DNA from: Clostridium sp. CAG:678
Lineage (GTDB): Bacteria; Bacillota; Clostridia; Oscillospirales; Acutalibacteraceae
Reading direction: 5' to 3'
Length of the DNA: 64,000 bases
Assembly: GCA_000431535.1 (NCBI GenBank)
Contig: HF991825.1
Coordinates: 92,003-156,002, forward strand
Below, piece by piece: positions 16,568 through 24,709 of this stretch. The first letter of the stretch is position 1, and every line of letters begins with the position of its first letter. Position numbers and translations under genes: made by a program. The notes under the pieces are model-generated. The model was not told the origin of the DNA. It saw only the letters and a list, made by a program, of their open reading frames with translations, and did no database searches.

Positions 16568-17314
16568 ATGAATAACACGCAGAAATTCAGCGGGAAGGCA
16601 GATGTATATGCTGCCGCAAGGCCGTCATATCCAAAAGAGCTTTTTACATTTCTTAAAAATAAATATCATTTGGGCGCGGGCACGGTCATTGCCGATATTG
16701 CGTCGGGTACGGGGAAATTCACTCAGCCGCTCGTTCAAATGGGTTGCAAAGTGTATGCGGTTGAGCCGAATAACGATATGCGCCGCCAAGCAGAATTGCT
16801 TTTAGGCGGATATGAGAATTTTATATCCGTAAACGGCAGCGCCGAACATACCGGGTTAGCGGATCATTGTGTGGATTTTATCTCTGCTGCGCAGGCGTTT
16901 CACTGGTTTGATCCTGCGCGTTTTGCCGCCGAATGTAAAAGAATATTAAAACCGGGAGGTAAAGTGTTTATACTTTACAATTCCCGGGATGAAGATGCGG
17001 AGATCACAAAGCGACTTTCAGGTCTTTGCCAAAGGCTTTGCCCGAAATTCAAAGGATTCAGCGGAGGCGTAAAAAGCAATAATGTGGAATCGTTTTTCAA
17101 TGGCGGATGTGAACGGTTCACCTTTCCAAATGATCTGTATTATGACCGGGATTCCTTTGTGAAACGAATGCTTTCCTCTTCGTATGCACCGCGTGAGGGC
17201 GATGAAAATTACAATTCTTTTATAACAGAGTTAAACGCCGTATTTGATGATTTTTCCGATAACGATAATCTGCTTATGCCGAATAATGCGCAGGTATATG
17301 TAGGTTATGCATAA
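16568..17314 (+). CDS. class I SAM-dependent methyltransferase
   Basis: A 248-residue methyltransferase with motif I IADIASGTGKFTQPL near residue 40, acidic motif II VEPNNDMR, and AAQAFHWFDPARFAAE, typical of the UbiE/Methyltransf_11 group (trans-aconitate methyltransferase-like). A GGGGG ribosome site precedes the ATG. The substrate is not deducible. It may be co-transcribed with the Nudix genes, 30 bases away. Confidence 0.85.
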   Translation: MNNTQKFSGKADVYAAARPSYPKELFTFLKNKYHLGAGTVIADIASGTGKFTQPLVQMGCKVYAVEPNNDMRRQAELLLGGYENFISVNGSAEHTGLADHCVDFISAAQAFHWFDPARFAAECKRILKPGGKVFILYNSRDEDAEITKRLSGLCQRLCPKFKGFSGGVKSNNVESFFNGGCERFTFPNDLYYDRDSFVKRMLSSSYAPREGDENYNSFITELNAVFDDFSDNDNLLMPNNAQVYVGYA

Positions 17315-17351
17315 AGTTAAAACACTTTACAAAAACTTCAGATATAAACGA

Positions 17352-17382
17352 GCCGCAGCAGGATGCTCCTGCCGCGGCTTTG
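17352..17382. terminator. terminator between convergent genes
   Basis: GCCGCAGCAGGA/TCCTGCCGCGGC stem (one mismatch), 3-base loop, followed by TTTG. Confidence 0.65.
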
Positions 17383-17384
17383 CG

Positions 17385-18302
17385 CTATCTGTTTAAAAGT
17401 TCCAAAGTCATATTTCCGTATTTACAGAATGAATCGTTATCGCAGTACCCAACATTAACAAGGTGTTTTATATCGTCCCAAAATCTGTAGTACGCGTTTT
17501 TTATTTCAAAAATTTCGCTTAACGGAATCTTAGACGCGTAATTTTCCAAAAGCCGGTATTCATTGCCGTTTGAATTCTGAAGTTGAAAAAGATCAAGTTC
17601 TCTGTCCGCAAACGAGCACCCGAAGGGGTCTATCACCGCCGCAAGCCGGTTTGTTGCCGGATCCACCATTAGATTCCATAAGTTATAGTCGCCGTGTATC
17701 AGTGAATTTTGCTTAACCTCAAGGCAAAAAACATCATCAAAACTGTAATAAAGTTTTTCGGCAATGGAAAACGATTGCTTGGAAAACTTTTTCGGTCTGT
17801 CACTCTTCAGACTGCCGAACAAAGAATCAATTTGCAGTTTATAATAATCCTGCCAGCGTTCAAAGTAATTCCCGGAAACAAAATCACCGAAACCGTTAGG
17901 GTTGGAAACGCTGTGTATTGCAATAAGATTATCTACTATTTCATTGCTGAGCCTCATTTTTTCCTTTTCGTCAATAACTTTTATCCTTGACGCGTCAACT
18001 CCGTCAATAAATTCCATAAACAGAATATCAAAAAAGCCGTTTTGCTTTTTGGTATCAATTGCGTATATTTCGGGAATATGCGCCAAGGAGTGTTTGGCAA
18101 GCATTTCAAGTTGCGCCATTTCCCGTTTGGCATAATCATCTTTTTTATATACTTTCGCTACACTCTTTTTGCCGAATGGGTCTGTTATCAGAAAAACATA
18201 GCCGTAATAGCCCCGGTTTATTTGCTTTACGTATTTTATGCTTTTATTGTGTTGCCTTATTATTGATTTTAACTGCTTTGTTCTTTTGATATTCCCAAAC
18301 AT
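17385..18302 (-). CDS. aminoglycoside phosphotransferase-like kinase
   Basis: A 305-residue protein with a eukaryotic-like kinase fold of the APH/choline kinase superfamily. GYYGYVFLITDP and VAKVYKK are the glycine loop and ATP-binding Lys; HGDYNLWNLMVD is the catalytic loop (Asp and Asn); IDPFGCSFADRELDL contains the metal-binding Asp. The substrate (sugar, choline, antibiotic or protein) cannot be named. It is a single gene; the presence of an APH fold does not imply antibiotic resistance. Confidence 0.8.
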   Translation of the reverse strand: MFGNIKRTKQLKSIIRQHNKSIKYVKQINRGYYGYVFLITDPFGKKSVAKVYKKDDYAKREMAQLEMLAKHSLAHIPEIYAIDTKKQNGFFDILFMEFIDGVDASRIKVIDEKEKMRLSNEIVDNLIAIHSVSNPNGFGDFVSGNYFERWQDYYKLQIDSLFGSLKSDRPKKFSKQSFSIAEKLYYSFDDVFCLEVKQNSLIHGDYNLWNLMVDPATNRLAAVIDPFGCSFADRELDLFQLQNSNGNEYRLLENYASKIPLSEIFEIKNAYYRFWDDIKHLVNVGYCDNDSFCKYGNMTLELLNR

Positions 18303-18381
18303 TTTTTTCTATCCTTTTTTGTTTATATATTAAATATATCATATTGTTCTGAAATAAGCAAATAAAAACGCTGCAAAAAAC

Positions 18382-18403
18382 GGACCGATGCGGGCATCGG
18401 TCC
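18382..18403 (-). terminator. stem-loop between asnB and the kinase gene
   Basis: GGACCGATG/CATCGGTCC with a 4-base loop, and A/T runs on both sides. Confidence 0.5.
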
Positions 18404-18440
18404 ATACAAAAGTTTATAATATCAATGCTTGTTTTTGCCG

Positions 18441-18460
18441 GCTTTATCGACAGTCTGAAC
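18441..18460. repeat. TTTATCGACAGTCTGA intergenic motif, copy 2
   Basis: Same 16-mer as near 3932, again preceded by CCG.CT and again adjacent to a terminator hairpin at the 3' end of a minus-strand gene. Confidence 0.6.
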
Positions 18461-18484
18461 GCTCCGCAAAAGCGGAGCGTTTTA
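18459..18484 (-). terminator. terminator of asnB
   Basis: ACGCTCCGC/GCGGAGCGT stem, loop AAAA, just behind the asnB stop codon. Confidence 0.65.
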
Positions 18485-18486
18485 CG

Positions 18487-20307
18487 TTATACAAAATTTA
18501 CGTTGTTGTCTTTGATCCAGTAATAGATCTGCACGATATATGCAAGCACCTGCGGGCCGCGCATCAGTTGGCCGTACCACGGTTCGCTGAGTGCATCCGG
18601 GTTATTCATCAGTTCTCTGATTTTGCTTAAATTCAGCATATCGTGCAATGGAGAAGTCTTATCTTTTAAAACCTCTTCCGTCATTTTGCACACCTCTTTA
18701 AAGTAGATGGGGTTATGCGTTTTGGGATACGGGCTTTTTTTGCGCCAGGTTATCTCGTGCGGAAGTTCGTTTTCAAACGCTTTGCGCAAAACGCCTTTTT
18801 CGCGCCCGTCCAGTGATTTTATGCTCCACGGCATATTGTATGCGTATTCCACTATTCTGTAGTCGCAAAACGGCACCCGCACTTCCAGCGAACTTTCCAT
18901 ACTCATTACGTCTTTTCGCACAAGTAGGGTCTGCATAAACCAGTCAAGGTTCAGCCGGAACATTTCTCTCATTCTGCGTTCCGTTTTATTGTCAGTATCA
19001 AGGTAAGATGTTTTGGCAACGGTTTCAAGATAGCGCGCGTGCGCGTATTCCGCGCCGTTTGGCAACAACCCGTCTTTTAAAATACTTTGGCGCACATCGG
19101 TTGAGCGGCTCCACGGGAAAGTTTCTTCAAATAAAATATCTTTGTTATGATACCACGGATAACCGCCAAAGATCTCGTCCGCACATTCGCCGGAAAGCGC
19201 AACGGTCTGCTCCTTTTTTACTTCGCGGCAAAACAGCAGCAGGGAGGAGTCTACATCCGTGAATCCCGGTAGATTCCTCGCATAGGTGCTTTCAATCAGC
19301 GCGTGGGCAACGTCTTTGTTATCCAGTATAACATTTTTATGATCCGTGCCCAGATAATCGGAGATCATTCCGATATAGTCGCTGTCTTTATTCGGCTGAA
19401 ACAGGCTTTTTTTGAAATATCTGTCATTGTCCGTGTAATCTACGGAATATGTGTCAAGTGTTTTGCCTTTACCTTTGTAATCGTCTCTTGCAACACGGCT
19501 GATGATGGAGGAATCCAGCCCGCCGCTTAAAAAGGTGCACAGCGGCACATCGGAAATCAACTGGCGCCGGATCGCGTCGGTTACAAGATCGTGTGTATGT
19601 TCAATGGTGCCGCTCTCGTTTTCCGTATGTTCCGCTGCCTCAAGCCGCCAGTATTCTTTAATTTCATAGTTCCCTTGGCGGAATTTCAGGTAAGCGGCTG
19701 GTGGAAGTTCCTGTATATCTTTAAAAACGGCAGAACCTATCGTTTTTGCCGGGCCGAGCATAAACACCTCGTTTAATCCGTTTTCATCCACATCGCTGGT
19801 TACTTCCGGTATCAGCAGCAGGCTTTTTATTCGGCTTGCAAACGCAAAGATACCGTCTTTGTGCGTAAAGTATAACGGCTTTACACCGATTCTGTCCCGG
19901 CAGAGGAAGAGCTCTTTTGTTTCATCGTCCCAAACGGCATAGGCAAAGATCCCGTTTAGTTTTTTACAACTTTCCTCTTTCCAAAAATGGTAGGCTTTCA
20001 GGATGACTTCGGTGTCGCAATGCGTGTTAAATGCATAGCCGGCAGAGATCAGTTCTTGCCTTATTTCATCCGTATTGTAGATCTCGCCGTTATAAACGAT
20101 CGTATATTTGCCAAAAGTCATCGGCTGGGCGCCCCGTTCGGGGTCAATTACCGCAAGGCGCCTGTGGATTAGCGAGATATACGGCTTTGTAAGATCTCCG
20201 TATCCGTCCGGTCCGCGCATTTTCAGGCTTTGGCTTATGCTTTCGATCAGGTCTCTTCTTTCCCTTAGATCTATGGTTTTAGACAGCATTCCTGCGATTC
20301 CGCACAT
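18487..20307 (-). CDS. asnB: asparagine synthase (glutamine-hydrolysing)
   Basis: A 606-residue AsnB. The N-terminal MCGIAG gives the glutaminase nucleophile Cys2 after Met removal, and YNGEIYN is the amide-binding segment of the N-terminal Ntn domain. The synthetase domain shows the PP-loop LSGGLDSSIIS near residue 260 and ALSGECADEIFGGYPWY. The length is normal. It makes asparagine from aspartate, glutamine and ATP. It is divergent from the tRNA operon to its right and forms the left host flank of the conjugative element. Confidence 0.95.
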   Translation of the reverse strand: MCGIAGMLSKTIDLRERRDLIESISQSLKMRGPDGYGDLTKPYISLIHRRLAVIDPERGAQPMTFGKYTIVYNGEIYNTDEIRQELISAGYAFNTHCDTEVILKAYHFWKEESCKKLNGIFAYAVWDDETKELFLCRDRIGVKPLYFTHKDGIFAFASRIKSLLLIPEVTSDVDENGLNEVFMLGPAKTIGSAVFKDIQELPPAAYLKFRQGNYEIKEYWRLEAAEHTENESGTIEHTHDLVTDAIRRQLISDVPLCTFLSGGLDSSIISRVARDDYKGKGKTLDTYSVDYTDNDRYFKKSLFQPNKDSDYIGMISDYLGTDHKNVILDNKDVAHALIESTYARNLPGFTDVDSSLLLFCREVKKEQTVALSGECADEIFGGYPWYHNKDILFEETFPWSRSTDVRQSILKDGLLPNGAEYAHARYLETVAKTSYLDTDNKTERRMREMFRLNLDWFMQTLLVRKDVMSMESSLEVRVPFCDYRIVEYAYNMPWSIKSLDGREKGVLRKAFENELPHEITWRKKSPYPKTHNPIYFKEVCKMTEEVLKDKTSPLHDMLNLSKIRELMNNPDALSEPWYGQLMRGPQVLAYIVQIYYWIKDNNVNFV

Positions 20308-20384
20308 AGTATCACCTCTAAAATTATGTTCACTGCTATTATATGCAAAATCGCAATTTGCGGCAATAAAATTGAAAAAAAGGC

Positions 20385-20413
20385 TTGACTATGCGCCCCA
20401 CTTATGCTATATT
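20385..20413 (+). promoter_or_regulatory. promoter of the tRNA-Thr/tRNA-Tyr operon
   Basis: TTGACT, 17-base spacer, TATATT, 18 bases before tRNA-Thr. Only the left tRNA copy retains this promoter after insertion of the element. Confidence 0.75.
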
Positions 20414-20431
20414 ATTTAAGCGTTGAGAAAC

Positions 20432-20507
20432 GCTGGTGTAGCTCAGTTGGTAGAGCAGCTGATTTGTAATCAGCAGGTCAGGGGTTCAAGTCCGTTCACC
20501 AGCTCCA
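20432..20507 (+). tRNA. tRNA-Thr (anticodon TGT), reconstituted at attL
   Basis: A 76-base cloverleaf: acceptor GCTGGTG/CACCAGC, anticodon stem GCTGA/TCAGC with loop TTTGTAA (anticodon TGT), CCA encoded. The 5' part up to 20462 is unique; from the anticodon loop on it is identical to the partial copy at 50819. The gene is complete and keeps its promoter. Confidence 0.96.
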
Positions 20508-20601
20508 TATTTATGGGAGAGTTCCCGAGCGGCCAAAGGGAACAGACTGTAAATCTGTCGCTATTCAGCTTCAGTGGTTCGAATCCACTCTCTCCCACCA
20601 A
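20463..20601 (+). repeat. attL, 139-bp direct repeat
   Basis: Identical to 50819-50957 (offset 30356). The identity starts exactly at the first base of the tRNA-Thr anticodon loop and covers its 3' half and all of tRNA-Tyr. Confidence 0.92.
20515..20600 (+). tRNA. tRNA-Tyr (anticodon GTA), left copy
   Basis: An 86-base class II tRNA with a long variable arm: acceptor GGGAGAG/CTCTCCC, anticodon loop CTGTAAA (GTA), CCA encoded. It lies wholly inside the attL repeat and is identical to the copy at 50871-50956. If the crossover was in the tRNA-Thr anticodon loop, this copy was brought by the element. Confidence 0.96.
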
Positions 20602-20603
20602 AT

Positions 20604-20920
20604 GATACAGCCGATGGATCCATAGTTTTATGGGTCTATTGGCTCTATCACTTTGATGACTACACAGCATTAGTATTGCTATCCTGTGCCGGCCCTCGCA
20701 GTCCAAGTCGCAAGGTGTGCCACGTATTAAACAGGTATTCTTTTAAATACCTTACCCGGTACCCGCAGGTGTCTATTAAGGTTCAGTTAATAGGCTCGCT
20801 CGTGCTTGAAATGCAGTTATGGCATAGCTCTTAGCAGGTACTTTTGTACCGTTCCTAATGTGTGGTATTCGGTTTTGAAAAAGAAGAAACTCACAGCCCG
20901 CTGCGAAACAAACTGTGAGT
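20604..20920. ncRNA. hairpin-rich non-coding region at the left end of the element
   Basis: No convincing gene lies between the tRNA and 21124. The first part is dense in stem-loops: a long imperfect one at 20604-20648, nested GACT/AGTC and CACAG/CTGTG around 20656-20703, AGGTATT/AATACCT at 20733-20752, CTATTAA/TTAATAG at 20772-20792, GGTAC/GTACC at 20837-20850 and ACTCACAG/CTGTGAGT at 20889-20920. On the minus strand the last is followed by a T-rich tract, like a terminator. This could be a structured RNA, a recombination-site region or both; I do not recognise the family and the strand is uncertain. Confidence 0.4.
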
Positions 20921-20935
20921 CCCTACTACTTCTAT

Positions 20936-21075
20936 TCAAAATGTGCGTAAAATTAAATACACACAAATGAAAGCTCTCATAAGTCTTACAGATGTTGCTG
21001 CATCTTTAAGGCGCATGCCGTTAAGCAACGCCAATTGCTTAATGGCTGTGAGGGTTTTATTTATTTTCTTCTTTT
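20936..21075 (-). other. short minus-strand open frame, possible gene remnant
   Basis: A 45-residue frame without a good start encodes a peptide including LNGMRLKDAATSVRLMRAF and ends at 20936, just before the minus-strand terminator-like hairpin at 20889-20920. It could be the end of a decayed gene. The opposite strand is also open (GTG at 20943), so neither reading is secure. A TTAAGCAA/TTGCTTAA stem-loop lies at 21021-21042. Confidence 0.25.
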
Positions 21076-21123
21076 CTCAGTCAATAGTATATATCAAAAT
21101 ATATTATATGTCAAGGTGTGTAT

Positions 21124-22095
21124 ATGGAAAAGTTAAGTGTATTTTTAATTATTGTAATTCTTTTATTACTAACTATATTGATTGTAGTTTCAAAAGCAAA
21201 TAAAGATAAAATAAAGAAACTAAAAGAAGAAAAAGAACAGCAATCCCAGAAATATGACAGTCAGATATTAAATATGCAAGAGGAAAATCAAAGAGGTTTG
21301 GGAAAATTACAAGAGGAGAATCAAAGAAATTTGGGAAAATTAAAGTTTTCCTCCGAAATAGCTTTTAGCAATTTGAATTCCCAGTTCGAAGCATATAAGA
21401 AACAGGTTAACGATAATTTTCGAAAGACGATACCATATGGTGAAATAATATTGATTAAACAGTTTAAGGAATTATTTGAAACACCAGGATTCGATAATTG
21501 TAAGATCTATGGCCATTTGAATATGCGGGATAAAGAAACTGATAAGAACTACCAAGCAGATTTTTTGATTGTGTGCAGCAGAGGCGTTTTTGTTGTTGAA
21601 TCAAAATATTGGAAAGGATTAACTTTAATATATTCTAAATGGCATAGTAACATATTTTCAAATACAGAGTTTTCTTATTTTGGAAAAGGAAGCGGTCAAG
21701 AAATTACTGTTTTTAATGTTAATTCGGATGATGATAAAAATGATACTCTGAAAATCAATAAATATAATAATCCAGTTACTCAGGCAAGGCAATATAGTGT
21801 CATTTTGAGTAAGCATATAAAAAGAGAAGTGAAAAATATTGTTGTTTTTCAGCAGGATGGTAATTGCCAAATAAAGATTGATGATAACGATCTTAATCGT
21901 TATAAAGTTGATGAGCATACACAAATTACTACTCAAAAGAATTTAATATCTTTACTTCAAAATTCATATCCTGATGAAACACAGCAGATAGATATAGAGG
22001 ACATAACTGACTTTGTAGAAAAGAATTTTCAATATACTATGTATTTGGACTCAAACAATATAAATCAGCCACCATGGGGAGATTTTATTTTTTAA
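21124..22095 (+). CDS. membrane-anchored NERD-domain protein
   Basis: About 323 residues. An N-terminal membrane helix (residues 4-22) is followed by a charged coiled coil (about 25-105) with a short internal duplication (QEENQRGLGKL/QEENQRNLGKL), then a NERD (nuclease-related) domain: ADFLIVCSRGVFVVESKYW holds the Asp and the ExK motif, and NPVTQARQY is another conserved block. NERD domains are restriction-endonuclease-like, so DNA cleavage or binding is possible. ATG 21124 is chosen because AAGG lies 7 bases upstream. The gene is AT-rich and paired with a DUF2806-like gene at the cargo end of the element. Confidence 0.78.
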   Translation: MEKLSVFLIIVILLLLTILIVVSKANKDKIKKLKEEKEQQSQKYDSQILNMQEENQRGLGKLQEENQRNLGKLKFSSEIAFSNLNSQFEAYKKQVNDNFRKTIPYGEIILIKQFKELFETPGFDNCKIYGHLNMRDKETDKNYQADFLIVCSRGVFVVESKYWKGLTLIYSKWHSNIFSNTEFSYFGKGSGQEITVFNVNSDDDKNDTLKINKYNNPVTQARQYSVILSKHIKREVKNIVVFQQDGNCQIKIDDNDLNRYKVDEHTQITTQKNLISLLQNSYPDETQQIDIEDITDFVEKNFQYTMYLDSNNINQPPWGDFIF

Positions 22096-22178
22096 TTCTA
22101 GATTAAACTGAAAATAATTAAAAATGCAAATCTTAAGTTTTAATAACTTATAGATAAGAAATAGATCAAGGTGATATT

Positions 22179-23030
22179 ATGAGTGAAAATTTAAATAATA
22201 GTTTTTTATCCCTTTTTGATAGTCATTTCATTGATGAAAAAAGAGATATACATAAAGTGAAAATTAATGCTATAGATACACTTTACCAGAATATTATGAA
22301 CGAAGAAAGAATTAGTGATGAGGATTTCAGACATAAATGGTCTTATATAGAAAAATTAAATAGTTTAGAAAAAAGCAGGAATTTATTTAATATTTTTAAA
22401 AGAACTTTTCAAATCGAGAAGAATTTTGAAAATGAAAATTTTTCGTTAGGTAATATATCTAGCGATTGGTTATTAGACTTCATGGATAAGGCTAAAAATA
22501 TCTCTGACAATGATTTTTCTAAAATATGGAGTGAAATTTTACGAACAGAAGCGGAATATCCTGGCAAAATACCAAAAAAATTGTTAAATGTTCTTTATTT
22601 AATGGATAAAGAAGATGTTACAAATATTTTGTTTTTTTCAAGATATTGTTTTGCGGATGGTGATAAAAAGAATAAAAGTTTATATCATCCAATAATGTTC
22701 CTTAAAGATGATTATGCACATTATGTTACATTCGGTATTAAAAATGAACTTTTAGAAAATTTAGAAAATCTTGGTTTAATTATTTGTGATTATGAATCAG
22801 GGTATTATTTTAGCAAAAAGAAAAAATTCTTTTATAAAGATAAATATATTGAAGTAATTGCTGATAGTAAAATAAAAGCAGGAAATGTAAAATTGACAAA
22901 TATAGGACAAGCACTAATGAATTTTATAAATGTTGAACATAGTGATACAATTCTTAAATATACTCTTGAAAAATGGGTGGAAAACGGATATATAATTCAA
23001 GTAAATAATGAATTTTTCCCAAGAGTTTGA
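22179..23030 (+). CDS. DUF2806-like protein
   Basis: A 283-residue AT-rich gene, 83 bases after the NERD gene and in the same direction. The middle part (WLLDFMDKAKNISDNDFSKI followed by WSEILRTEAEYPGKIPKKLL) has the pattern of DUF2806: a helical region with xxWxxILxxE, then a Pro-Gly turn and a helix. The C-terminus looks like a winged-helix or effector region (VKLTNIGQALMNFI). No membrane segment. I do not know an assigned function for the family; pairing with a NERD protein on a mobile element suggests a defence or competition role, which is inference. Confidence 0.6.
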   Translation: MSENLNNSFLSLFDSHFIDEKRDIHKVKINAIDTLYQNIMNEERISDEDFRHKWSYIEKLNSLEKSRNLFNIFKRTFQIEKNFENENFSLGNISSDWLLDFMDKAKNISDNDFSKIWSEILRTEAEYPGKIPKKLLNVLYLMDKEDVTNILFFSRYCFADGDKKNKSLYHPIMFLKDDYAHYVTFGIKNELLENLENLGLIICDYESGYYFSKKKKFFYKDKYIEVIADSKIKAGNVKLTNIGQALMNFINVEHSDTILKYTLEKWVENGYIIQVNNEFFPRV

Positions 23031-23127
23031 TAATTAATTTAAGTTAGAAAAGAAAAAACGCTGATTCTCTTTAAAAACAGGCGCAATAATCCCGATGAGA
23101 TTCTTTATTGAAGCGGTTTTTAAATAA

Positions 23128-23862
23128 TTATACTTTAAGTTTACAGGTTCTTATAGATCTATAAACTGAACATATCTTTTTTCTAACTACGTTCTTAAGT
23201 GGATCTAATTTAGTTGCCCAAAATTTCGAGTACCTGATTTTATTCAAAAAAAGAAACGCTGCTTTTTTGAAAGCAGTGTTTCTTTTTTTATCCTCAAATT
23301 TAATGCTCGAGCCCTGATCCGTGGCATTTTCAGTGATGACATAATTGTTGTGTCCAAAACAGCCGCAATTGCGAATGTAGTGTTTGAAAAGAAGTATGCC
23401 CTTGTTAACCAGAACTTTAACAGATGATATAACGGTATCAATGCAGACATGCGCAAGTTGTGAGATCTGCCTAAGTGAAGGAAATGCTCTCCCGGCATGG
23501 TTTTTCTTACTGATAAGCGCCAGATAGACGGAGAACTGAGAAGGGGAGAGGGAATATGAAAAAATGCTATATTCAAGTTTGATGAAATTACCTTTCGGTT
23601 TCGCGATGTAATAACCGTTGGCGGTGTTTCTGTGATTGCTTATATAATTCCTTCGTCTGATAATTCGCTTATCTTCAAGCGCGTTTAAGGCAGTGTAAAC
23701 GCTGTTTCTGCTTATACGACATCGTTTTGCAATCTGATTGGCTGCGACAACGGTATAGTTATCCTTTGATTTAAAAGAAACTATACCGGCATAAACGAGC
23801 AGCTGTAGCGGTGTAAGTTCGAGTTCAAATATATTAGTTGGAATTTTAATAAAACGCTTCAT
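23128..23862 (-). CDS. tandem winged-helix DNA-binding protein, possible replication initiator
   Basis: A 244-residue protein with two related winged-helix domains: residues 16-72 (LTPLQLLVYAGIVS, NQIAKRCRISRNSVYTALNA) and 105-160 (LSPSQFSVYLALIS, LRQISQLAHVCIDTVISSVK). This twofold architecture is seen in Rep proteins of plasmids and in Firmicutes element-encoded regulators. The C-terminal 80 residues are very basic. It lies beside ssb, and a perfect 26-bp palindrome (23903-23928) sits upstream of its AAAGGA ribosome site, probably its operator. A role in element replication or gene control is inferred. Confidence 0.6.
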   Translation of the reverse strand: MKRFIKIPTNIFELELTPLQLLVYAGIVSFKSKDNYTVVAANQIAKRCRISRNSVYTALNALEDKRIIRRRNYISNHRNTANGYYIAKPKGNFIKLEYSIFSYSLSPSQFSVYLALISKKNHAGRAFPSLRQISQLAHVCIDTVISSVKVLVNKGILLFKHYIRNCGCFGHNNYVITENATDQGSSIKFEDKKRNTAFKKAAFLFLNKIRYSKFWATKLDPLKNVVRKKICSVYRSIRTCKLKV

Positions 23863-23902
23863 TTGTTTGTGTGTCCTTTCAAAAAATATCAGTTTGAAAT
23901 AA

Positions 23903-23928
23903 GTGGGGTGTCAATATTGACACCCCAC
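23903..23928. promoter_or_regulatory. perfect 26-bp palindrome with GGTGTCA/TGACACC core
   Basis: Both 13-base arms (GTGGGGTGTCAAT and its complement) match perfectly. It lies between ssb and the winged-helix gene. The GGTGTCA core recurs as iterons at 32191-32402. It may act as operator of the winged-helix gene or as terminator of ssb. Confidence 0.6.
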
Positions 23929-23937
23929 GCGTTTTTA

Positions 23938-24348
23938 TCAAAATGGAAGGTCCTCGTCATCATCTATAACCTCAAAATCACTTGCTGAGGTTTGCTTCGT
24001 AGAGATTGGATGGCTTTCTTTTTCTTCTTTTTTGTAGCCGCAGAATGAAATTTCATTGGCTCTGATATAAGTGGTTTTTCTGCTGTTTCCTTCTTTGTCT
24101 GAATAATTGTTTGTTTCGATCCTACCGGTGAGGCTGATCATATCACCTTTTTTGAAATACTTTGAAACAAAATCAGCCGTTTTACGCCAGGCAACCACGT
24201 CAACAAAGTCGGCTTTGTATTCTCCGTCTTTATTTTTGTAAGGTCTGTCTGAAGCAATCTGAAATCTTGTAACTGCTATGCCGGTTGGTGTGATGCGGAG
24301 TTCGGGATCAAATGTAAGTCGTCCTTGGATAGAAACACTATTTATCAT
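23938..24348 (-). CDS. ssb: single-stranded DNA-binding protein
   Basis: A 136-residue OB-fold SSB of the element. MINSVSIQGRLTFDPELR, VTRFQIASDR, FVDVVAWRKTADF, YFKKGDMISLTGRIE are the expected SSB blocks in order, and the C-terminus ends in the acidic tail DDDEDLPF that recruits partner proteins. The start is set at 24348 because AAGGA lies 8 bases upstream; the frame is open further upstream but without a site and reaches into the toxin-antitoxin promoter. It probably protects single-stranded DNA during transfer. Confidence 0.93.
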   Translation of the reverse strand: MINSVSIQGRLTFDPELRITPTGIAVTRFQIASDRPYKNKDGEYKADFVDVVAWRKTADFVSKYFKKGDMISLTGRIETNNYSDKEGNSRKTTYIRANEISFCGYKKEEKESHPISTKQTSASDFEVIDDDEDLPF

Positions 24349-24382
24349 AATTAAAATCCTTTCAAAAATATTATAAAATATG

Positions 24383-24448
24383 TTGACAATAATTATAAAA
24401 AGGGTATAATATAATTGCGTACGGAAAGACGAACGCATATTATATAAT
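24383..24448 (+). promoter_or_regulatory. toxin-antitoxin promoter with inverted-repeat operator
   Basis: TTGACA, 16-base spacer, TATAAT. From the -10 box onward ATAATATAATTGCGT is mirrored by ACGCATATTATATAAT, enclosing 12 bases: a likely operator for autorepression by the antitoxin. Confidence 0.7.
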
Positions 24449-24460
24449 GGAGATGATAGT

Positions 24461-24709
24461 ATGTATAATGTGAATATAACAAATGCCAGAAGCAATTTGT
24501 ATAATCTTGTGGATATGGCGATAAACGACAGCGAGCCCGTAAATATCGTTACGAAAAAAGGAAATGCTGTGCTGATCAGCGAGGCGGATTATAACGCATT
24601 GATGGAAACGCTTTACCTTTCTTCAGATCCCGAATACAAGAAATCTTTGCTTGACGGTATGAATACTCCGGCAGAGGAATGTGCAGATGAAAGCGAGCTG
24701 CAATGGTGA
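24461..24709 (+). CDS. Phd/YefM-family antitoxin
   Basis: An 82-residue antitoxin. NARSNLYNLVDMAINDSEPVNI followed by TKKGNAVLISEADYNALMETLY is the classical Phd/YefM N-terminal DNA-binding fold; the acidic tail (AEECADESELQW) would embrace the toxin. It overlaps the toxin gene by 7 bases and has a GGAG ribosome site. It would neutralise the toxin and repress the shared promoter. On a conjugative element the pair likely stabilises inheritance. Confidence 0.9.
   Translation: MYNVNITNARSNLYNLVDMAINDSEPVNIVTKKGNAVLISEADYNALMETLYLSSDPEYKKSLLDGMNTPAEECADESELQW

Noticed and set aside
17385-18302. Aminoglycoside resistance gene
   Set aside because: Only the general APH fold is seen; nothing ties it to an antibiotic, and it is in a housekeeping context outside the element.
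20943-21203. Plus-strand 86-residue frame before the NERD gene
   Set aside because: It runs through hairpins and into the NERD gene start, has no ribosome site, and the other strand is equally open.
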